Shown here: positions 7,249 through 12,033 of the stretch, piece by piece
Layout of the letters: every line of letters begins with the position of its first letter
How positions within the stretch are numbered: the first letter of the stretch is position 1
Source of the DNA: Acidobacteriota bacterium
GTDB lineage: Bacteria > Acidobacteriota > Terriglobia > Terriglobales > Acidobacteriaceae
Direction of reading: 5' to 3'
Length of the DNA stretch: 12,033 bases
Assembly (NCBI GenBank): GCA_021781255.1
Contig: JAJXXG010001073.1
Span: forward strand, 1 to 12,033
The notes under the pieces: model-generated
Databases searched by the model: none
What the model was told of the DNA's origin: nothing
Seen by the model: only the letters and a program-made list of their open reading frames with translations
Made by a program: the position numbers and the translations under genes

Positions 7249-8850
7249 ATGAAGAAGTTAGTCTTTGCATGTGTGATGGCATTGGCAGGCATTTGCTTTC
7301 TTTCTATGCCCGCACTGCGCGCCCAGGAGGCTGGCCAGATCAGCCTTCCGCCCGAACAGTTCAACGCTTACCAGAATGCCACCACGCAGACCGATCCTAC
7401 TGCGAAGGCCGCTGCCCTTGAAAGTTTTCTGCAGACCTACCCGCAGACCCCGGTCAAGAGCGGTATTCTCGGTCAGTTAATCGATTGCTACCAGCAGTTG
7501 AATCAGCCTGATAAAGCTCTCGACGCGGCCAAGCGCCTGCTGCAGGTCGATCCGAACAACATGAACGCCATTGCCATCTCTGTCTACATTGAGAAGTCGC
7601 AGTGCGGCAAGACGCTGGATGCGTCGGGGGTGACCACCGATCCGCGGACCTGCGACGATGCCGCGGCGCTTGCGCAAAAGGGACTTGCGGTGCCTAAACC
7701 GGCAGATATGTCGGACAGCGACTGGAAGACTATTACGGCGCGGGCATATCCGATTTTTGAATCGGCCATCGCGTTTGACGACGCAGTCTCGAAGAAGGAC
7801 TACGCGGGCACCATCGCGGAATACACGAAGGAATTGATGCTCTATCCGCCGGAAGAATGTGCGAAGCCGGGCCCCTGCCTCGTGGATACTCTGGCACTGG
7901 CCTACGCTTATACCAAGCCGGGCGATTCCAGGAATGAGGTGAAGGCCATCTGGTTCTTCGCGCGCGCCTGGAACTTTGCGCCTCCGGCCTACAAGGCCCA
8001 GATCGAACCGCAGCTCGAATACTGGTACAAGCGGTATCACGGCACTTTGGACGGCGATGCTGCCATCAAATCCCAAATCAGCGGGATTCAGACTCAGGCT
8101 CAGGCAACGCTGTTCCCCCCGGCCAACTTCACCATTGCGCCAGCTCCCACTCCCCAGGAACTAGCGCATCATGCCTATACCAGCGGCGATCCGACCAAGC
8201 TGAACCTCGAAGACAAGGAATACATCCTGGCGAATGGCTCGGATGCGGATGCAAGTGGGCTTTGGGCTCTGCTTAAAGGTCAGACGACCCCGGTTCCGGG
8301 AATTATCATCTCCAATCCCGCATCGGTGCTGCATGTGTCAGTCACCACCACCGCTTCTGCCAAGCCTAAGGATTTTGTGGTCAAACTCACCAATCCGGTG
8401 GCTTGCAGCGCCGTTCCCGCGCCGCCCTCCGACGTCAAGGTCAAGGAAGCGCAGGACTACATTCTGGCGAATGGAGTAAAGGCCGATACCGACGCCATGG
8501 GAGACATTCTCACCGGGTCCCCGGCGCATATCCGCAAGATCGCCATTGAACCGGCAGTTGGGGTCATCGACGTAGCGGTGACGCAGGACGCCAAGGACAC
8601 CCACAAGGCGGACTTCACCGTCAACATGAAGGAACCGGTTTCTTGCAAGACGGCTCCGGCATCCGGCACGGTGCTCGCTCTGCAGCCTGCCACGGAGTTA
8701 GACGCCACCTACGACACTTATACGAAGGTTGCGGCATCCGGTTCGATGGCCGCTTCGGCGCAAATCGTGATGCAAGGCGGATTCCTGCAGTTGGAGAAGA
8801 AGGCTGCGCCGGTGCGTCGCAAGCCTTCGCCCGCGCACCGCGCGCGCTAA
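7249..8850 (+). CDS. Secreted TPR-like protein with duplicated C-terminal domain, function unknown
   Basis: The product is 533 residues. The ATG at 7249 is chosen because AGGAG (7238-7242) precedes it and residues 1-25 then form a standard signal peptide (MKKLVFACVM... ending ALRA-Q). An in-frame ATG at 7132 would place that signal internally. Residues 77-104 match a tetratricopeptide unit (Tyr-Gln-Gln-Leu, Gln-Pro-Asp-Lys-Ala-Leu, Val-Asp-Pro-Asn-Asn), and helical stretches continue to about 300. A repeat of about 79 residues occurs twice, near 321-388 and 400-468. Each copy opens with YILANG, has AD then a Leu-x-Gly turn, beta-like Val/Ile stretches, a KxxDF-like step and a Pro-Val-x-Cys end (Cys386, Cys466). 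The tail (517-533) is Lys, Arg and Pro rich. It is periplasmic or secreted and otherwise unrecognised. The strong promoter suggests abundant expression. Confidence 0.85.
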   Translation: MKKLVFACVMALAGICFLSMPALRAQEAGQISLPPEQFNAYQNATTQTDPTAKAAALESFLQTYPQTPVKSGILGQLIDCYQQLNQPDKALDAAKRLLQVDPNNMNAIAISVYIEKSQCGKTLDASGVTTDPRTCDDAAALAQKGLAVPKPADMSDSDWKTITARAYPIFESAIAFDDAVSKKDYAGTIAEYTKELMLYPPEECAKPGPCLVDTLALAYAYTKPGDSRNEVKAIWFFARAWNFAPPAYKAQIEPQLEYWYKRYHGTLDGDAAIKSQISGIQTQAQATLFPPANFTIAPAPTPQELAHHAYTSGDPTKLNLEDKEYILANGSDADASGLWALLKGQTTPVPGIIISNPASVLHVSVTTTASAKPKDFVVKLTNPVACSAVPAPPSDVKVKEAQDYILANGVKADTDAMGDILTGSPAHIRKIAIEPAVGVIDVAVTQDAKDTHKADFTVNMKEPVSCKTAPASGTVLALQPATELDATYDTYTKVAASGSMAASAQIVMQGGFLQLEKKAAPVRRKPSPAHRAR

Positions 8851-8925
8851 CCTGGCCAGCCCTCGTTCGCCGGTGTCACTCCGGTGAACGATGGGGGCAT
8901 ATCGCAGTGTTTCCGGGATCATCAA

Positions 8926-8956
8926 GGGCAGTCCGCTTTGGCGGGCTGCCCCTTTT
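8926..8956. terminator. Strong terminator between convergent genes
   Basis: GGGCAGTCCGC (8926-8936) pairs with GCGGGCTGCCC (8941-8951) with one T-G pair and a TTTG loop, then TTTTCTTT follows. It lies between the stop of the TPR-like gene (8850) and the stop of the minus-strand phosphodiesterase gene (8961-8959). It can serve the plus strand well. Minus-strand readers meet the same stem without a long T run. A weaker hairpin, TTCGCCGG/CCGGTGAA (8866-8888), precedes it. Confidence 0.8.
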
Positions 8957-8958
8957 CT

Positions 8959-9756
8959 TTATTCGCCCAGCATAATGCGCTGGACAGACGAGGCGCGGCC
9001 GGTCGCGGGATCACAGGTGACCAGCGTTGCGCACATCCTGGGATTTCCCTTTGCGGCCTCGAACTTGCCCGGCATGCCGGTGAGGAATTTGTGCAGTACC
9101 ATATCTTTTTCCACACCGATGATGCTGTCATAGGGGCCGCTCATGCCCACGTCGGTTTGGAAGGCGGTCCCGGAGGGAAGAATGCGCTCGTCAGCCGTGG
9201 GAACATGGGTGTGCGTGCCAAGAACCGCCGTTACGCGGCCGTCAAGATGCCACCCCATAGCGGCCTTCTCGCTGGTCGCCTCGCCATGGAAATCCACCAC
9301 GATGACCTTCGCCTTGAATGCAGTCAGGATCTCGTCGGCAACGCGAAACGGATCGTCAATCGCCGTCATAAACACGCGCCCCTGCAATTGCAGCACAGCG
9401 TAGTCGACTCCGCCCGCAGTCGTTCCTTCAAAGAAACCATAACCCGGCACGCCGGGCGGGAAATTTGCCGGCCGAAGCACGCGCCGCCCTCGCCCCCCGG
9501 TGTAAGGCGCAGCCGAATTCATGTAGTCGATCAGCTCGCGCTTGTCCCAGACATGGTTGCCGGTGGTCAGCACATCCGCGCCCATATCGAAGATGTCTTC
9601 GGCGATCTGCGGCGTTACGCCGAAGCCTCCGGCAGCGTTTTCCGCGTTGACGATGGTCAGATCGACCTGGTGCGCCGCGCGCACGTGGCCGATGTGCTCG
9701 CGCACGATCCTGCGCCCCGCGCTGCCGAAGATGTCGCCGACGAAGAGGATGTTCAC
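8959..9756 (-). CDS. ymdB: YmdB-family metallophosphoesterase (2',3'-cyclic-nucleotide phosphodiesterase type)
   Basis: The product is 265 residues, the normal YmdB (TIGR00282) length. Translation starts at GTG 9756-9754: the family opens M-x-I-L-F-x-GDI, and AGGAG lies about 12 bases upstream at 9773-9769. These dimetal enzymes hydrolyse cyclic nucleotides and influence RNA turnover and development in Bacillus. Metal-site motifs are all present: GDIFG (D8), NAENAAGG (E39, N40), GNHVWDK (N67, H68), DFHGEATSEK (H157), GTHTHVPTADE (H182, H184) and DVGMSGP. No RNase Y gene, a common partner, is in view. It is the last gene of the minus-strand run lysS - four-helix-bundle - ymdB and shares a terminator with its convergent neighbour. 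Confidence 0.92.
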   Translation of the reverse strand: MNILFVGDIFGSAGRRIVREHIGHVRAAHQVDLTIVNAENAAGGFGVTPQIAEDIFDMGADVLTTGNHVWDKRELIDYMNSAAPYTGGRGRRVLRPANFPPGVPGYGFFEGTTAGGVDYAVLQLQGRVFMTAIDDPFRVADEILTAFKAKVIVVDFHGEATSEKAAMGWHLDGRVTAVLGTHTHVPTADERILPSGTAFQTDVGMSGPYDSIIGVEKDMVLHKFLTGMPGKFEAAKGNPRMCATLVTCDPATGRASSVQRIMLGE

Positions 9757-9780
9757 TGGCGTTCGAAGCTCCTATGTAGT

Positions 9781-9808
9781 AGGCAATAGGCAATAGGCAT
9801 TAGGCATT
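9781..9808. repeat. Left heptamer array (4 units)
   Basis: Two units AGGCAAT followed by two units AGGCATT run from 9781 to 9808 and stop at AG. The last unit contains the stop codon (TTA at 9807-9809, TAA on the minus strand) of the four-helix-bundle gene. The units are the reverse complement of those in the right array. Confidence 0.9.
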
Positions 9809-10184
9809 AGAGGGTTAAGGGCTTGGCGTGATGCAGTGATTTCATCAGAGCGACTAGCATCTTTCCTACCTCATCCGCAAGGGAATGTGCAGAGTTGAAC
9901 AGGGTGTTTGAACCAAACCCGAGCTCGTTTGCTATGACGAGTTGCGTCTCGATCTCCGCGCATGATCCGCGCGCATGGCCGAGGAACAGGAGATACTCAC
10001 CCTTTGAGGACTTGCCGTAGCCCTCCGCAATGTTACTGGCGATGGAAACCGCAGCGCGGCGCATTTGATTGGTGAGACCAAATCGCTCGGCGTTCGGGAA
10101 CTGGGAAGTCAGTTTGTAGACTGCAACGGTAAGTTCGATAGCCCGTTGCCAAACGATGAGTTCCTTAAACGACTTCCCCATCAT
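9807..10184 (-). CDS. Four-helix-bundle protein (23S rRNA intervening-sequence family)
   Basis: The product is 125 residues (124 from the second of two adjacent ATGs). AAGGAGG lies at 10191-10185, only one base before the first ATG (10184-10182), so the second ATG (10181-10179) is the better-spaced start. The N-terminus FKELIVWQRAIELTVAVYKLT, the FPNAERFGLTNQMRRAAVSIASNIAEGYG block and the helical remainder match the TIGR02436/PF05635 family first seen as ORFs inside split 23S rRNA genes. Avd proteins of diversity-generating retroelements share the fold. No rRNA or reverse transcriptase is nearby. The stop codon comes from the flanking 7-bp repeat. Function is unknown for stand-alone copies. 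The codon choice is less GC-rich than in the neighbours. Confidence 0.88.
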   Translation of the reverse strand: MMGKSFKELIVWQRAIELTVAVYKLTSQFPNAERFGLTNQMRRAAVSIASNIAEGYGKSSKGEYLLFLGHARGSCAEIETQLVIANELGFGSNTLFNSAHSLADEVGKMLVALMKSLHHAKPLTL

Positions 10185-10210
10185 TCCTCCTTCGCAGCAG
10201 TTCGATTACC

Positions 10211-10280
10211 TAATGCCTAATGCCTAATGCCTATTGCCTATTGCCTAATGCCTAATGCCTATTGCCTATTGCCTATTGCC
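10211..10280. repeat. Right heptamer array (10 units)
   Basis: Ten contiguous units alternate between two forms in the order TAATGCC x3, TATTGCC x2, TAATGCC x2, TATTGCC x3. The array begins 26 bases upstream of the four-helix-bundle start and ends inside the lysS 3' end. CTA at 10273-10275 gives the lysS TAG stop. Confidence 0.95.
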
Positions 10281-11973
10281 CACTACTCAGTCCCTGTTCT
10301 TTCCTCATGAGCGGGAACAGAATTACATCGCGTATCGACCTGGAACCGGTGAGCAGCATGACAAGCCGATCGATGCCGATGCCTTCACCGCCGGTGGGCG
10401 GCAGGCCGTAAGCGAGGGCGCGCACGTAGTCCTCGTCCATCTGGTGCGCCTCCTCGTCGCCGCGGAAGCGCTCGGCGAGTTGCTGCTCAAACCGCTTGTG
10501 CTGCTCGACTGGATCGTTCAGCTCGCTGAAGGCATTGCCGATTTCAAATCCGCCGATGTAGACCTCAAAGCGCTCGACCCAATCGGGGTCGCCGGGCTTT
10601 TGCTTCGAGAGCGGCGAGACGGCGGTAGGGAACTCGTAGATGATGGTGGGCTGGATGAGGTGGGGTTCGGCAATAGCTTCGAAAACGCAAGCCACTGTCT
10701 TACCGATCGGGTCGCCGGCCAACGATCCAGTCAACGCTGCACTCAGTTCCCGAGATATGCGCTTAATCTCGTCATAGTGTCGGGACAAGCCAGAGTGGGC
10801 CTCGTCCGTTTCGCGAGTGGCAAGTAGCTGAGTCGAAAGGTCGTCAAATGCGGTTGAAAGCAAATCTACGGCGTTGTTCAGCAAAAGTTGAATCTCAAGA
10901 CGATCAAGAAAGTGCTCGAGCTTTGGCTCAGCTTCGATTCCCTGGTGGCGTGCTCGCAATGTGATCTCTTCAGGCCACCACTTGATAATCGCCTCGCGCA
11001 TCGTCAGCTTTTCGATCTTGGCGAAGTCGATCGTGTTGCCGTTGAACTCGGTCACCGTCGTTCCATTCACTTCCATGGCGACGAACTTCAGTAACTCTTC
11101 GGTGAGGTCCATCAGGTCGTGATAGTTGGCGTAGGCCTGGTAGAACTCGAGCATGGTGAACTCTGGATTGTGCTGGGTGCTCACGCCCTCGTTGCGGAAG
11201 TTGCGGTTGATCTCATAGACACGATCAAGGCCGCCCACGACGAGGCGCTTCAAATAAAGCTCAGGCGCGATGCGCAGAAACAAATCCATATCGAGCGCGT
11301 TGTGATGCGTCTCAAACGGCTTTGCCGCCGCGCCGCCGGCGATGGGCTGCATCATCGGCGTTTCAACTTCGAGATAGCCGCGCTCGTCGAAGAACTGCCG
11401 CAGCGCCTTGAGCGCCCTGGCCCGCTTGACGAAGACCTCGCGGCTGTCGAGGTTGGTGAACAGGTCAACATAGCGCTGGCGGTAGCGCAGCTCAACGTCG
11501 GCCAGGCCGTGATACTTCTCGGGCAGCGAAAGCATGGCCTTGGAAAGAAACGTCAGCGTCTCGACGTGCACCGTGAGCTCGCCGGTGCGCGTGCGGAACA
11601 GGTAGCCGGTAACGCCGATGTGGTCGCCCAGGTCGAGCAGCTTGTAGAGCGCGAATCCCTGCTCGCCCACGGCGTCGAGCCGCACGTAGATTTGCAGCCG
11701 CGCGCCCTCCTGCTGCAAGGTGGCAAAGCCGGCCTTGCCCTGTGCGCGAATGGCCATGATGCGCCCGGCCACGGCCACGGTGACGCGATTGGATTCAAGT
11801 TCCTCGCCGTTGGCCTTGTCCCACTGGGCGCGCACCGATGCCAGGGTTGTCGCCGCCTGGTCCTGCCGGGCCGGAAACCGGTTGGGATAGGCCGCCTGCC
11901 CCAGCTTCTCGATCTCTTTGAGTTTTTCTCTGCGCAGCTCAAAGAGATTCTGTTCAAACTCCGAGTCGAACAC
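10273..11973 (-). CDS. lysS: Lysyl-tRNA synthetase, class II
   Basis: The product is 566 residues against about 500 for E. coli LysS. Translation starts at GTG 11973-11971, seven bases after AAGGA (11985-11981). An OB-fold tRNA-binding domain (about 65-150, including [21 protein letters not shown]) is followed by the class II core. That core has motif 1 ([27 protein letters not shown] region), motif 2 ([29 protein letters not shown] region) and motif 3 ([24 protein letters not shown]). Between TMREAI (about 324-329) and [20 protein letters not shown] (from 424) lies a segment of about 95 residues where E. coli has roughly 40-50, which accounts for the extra length. The last residues, GLSSGQ, and the stop codon come from the adjacent repeat cassette. 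It charges tRNA-Lys in the cytoplasm. Confidence 0.95.
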   Translation of the reverse strand: MFDSEFEQNLFELRREKLKEIEKLGQAAYPNRFPARQDQAATTLASVRAQWDKANGEELESNRVTVAVAGRIMAIRAQGKAGFATLQQEGARLQIYVRLDAVGEQGFALYKLLDLGDHIGVTGYLFRTRTGELTVHVETLTFLSKAMLSLPEKYHGLADVELRYRQRYVDLFTNLDSREVFVKRARALKALRQFFDERGYLEVETPMMQPIAGGAAAKPFETHHNALDMDLFLRIAPELYLKRLVVGGLDRVYEINRNFRNEGVSTQHNPEFTMLEFYQAYANYHDLMDLTEELLKFVAMEVNGTTVTEFNGNTIDFAKIEKLTMREAIIKWWPEEITLRARHQGIEAEPKLEHFLDRLEIQLLLNNAVDLLSTAFDDLSTQLLATRETDEAHSGLSRHYDEIKRISRELSAALTGSLAGDPIGKTVACVFEAIAEPHLIQPTIIYEFPTAVSPLSKQKPGDPDWVERFEVYIGGFEIGNAFSELNDPVEQHKRFEQQLAERFRGDEEAHQMDEDYVRALAYGLPPTGGEGIGIDRLVMLLTGSRSIRDVILFPLMRKEQGLSSGQ

Positions 11974-12015
11974 GTGTTTTTCCTTCGCCGTTCGTCGTTT
12001 CAGGGTCCAACCGCC

Positions 12016-12021
12016 AGTATA
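12016..12021 (-). promoter_or_regulatory. Possible -10 element for lysS
   Basis: TATACT on the minus strand (12021-12016) matches TATAAT at five of six positions and would start a leader of about 36 bases before the lysS GTG. The -35 region would lie beyond the window edge, so this cannot be confirmed. Confidence 0.3.
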
Positions 12022-12033
12022 CCGGCCCGGCAG

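Larger units (their letters stand above)
9777..10287 (-). mobile_element. Candidate inserted cassette: four-helix-bundle gene between inverted heptamer arrays
   Basis: A four-helix-bundle gene is bracketed by two arrays of a 7-bp repeat in opposite orientation. The plus strand from 9777 reads TAGTAGGCAATAGGCAATAG. The complement of the right end, read inward from 10287, begins AGTAGTGGGCAATAGGCAAT, so the outer ends are near-identical inverted repeats. The cassette sits between the lysS stop and the ymdB start. No transposase is present, so movement, if any, would be in trans. That this is mobile is an inference. Confidence 0.45.

Noticed and set aside
8884..9789. 301-residue open frame on the plus strand
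   Set aside because: It is fully antisense to ymdB, whose metal-binding motifs are unmistakable, and the plus-strand frame shows only Arg/His/Gly-rich composition.
9781..10280. CRISPR array
   Set aside because: The repeats are 7 bp and contiguous without spacers, so they are simple tandem arrays.
10255..10827. 190-residue plus-strand open frame
   Set aside because: It starts in the heptamer repeats and runs antisense to lysS.

Overview
The window is GC-rich bacterial chromosome with tightly packed, mostly plus-strand genes. I infer an Acidobacteriota (Acidobacteriaceae-like) source. The basis is the long Pro/Gln-rich linker containing ELPNAP after a signal peptide, the many secreted proteins of unknown function, and the gene content. 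No rRNA or tRNA gene is present to confirm this.

Layout: (1) Positions 1-61 hold the 5' end of a minus-strand secreted protein, followed by about 490 non-coding bases. (2) Positions 554-1863 hold a two-gene unit joined by an ATGA stop/start overlap: a four-helix, histidine-bearing membrane protein resembling cytochrome b561, then a periplasmic YceI-family protein. (3) Positions 1926-3852 hold a CRP/FNR-type palindrome, a 91-residue Tat-signal peptide with six cysteines (the last five spaced exactly CxxxCxxxCxxxCxxxC), and a radical SAM/SPASM enzyme with a PqqD-like N-terminus. This looks like a small ribosomally made, modified peptide (RiPP) system whose product leaves through the Tat pathway. 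(4) Positions 4058-7006 hold methionine synthesis by direct sulfhydrylation, metY then metX. Upstream is a strong promoter, a 36-codon leader ORF with the run Met-Cys-Met-Cys-Met-Ala-Cys, and a Rho-independent terminator 62 bases before the metY SD region. Together these look like ribosome-mediated attenuation by methionine and/or cysteine supply. (5) Positions 7085-8850 hold a secreted TPR-like protein with a duplicated C-terminal domain behind a near-consensus sigma-70 promoter. A strong terminator is shared with the convergent genes. (6) The minus strand from 12033 down to 8959 holds lysS, a four-helix-bundle gene between two inverted arrays of a 7-bp repeat, and a YmdB-family phosphodiesterase gene. 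The repeat arrays supply the stop codons of both lysS and the four-helix-bundle gene, so the cassette looks inserted.

The strongest candidates for something undescribed are the Tat-peptide/radical SAM pair, the Met/Cys leader-peptide attenuator in front of metY, and the four-helix-bundle cassette. All three are read from sequence alone and rest on inference beyond the motifs described.
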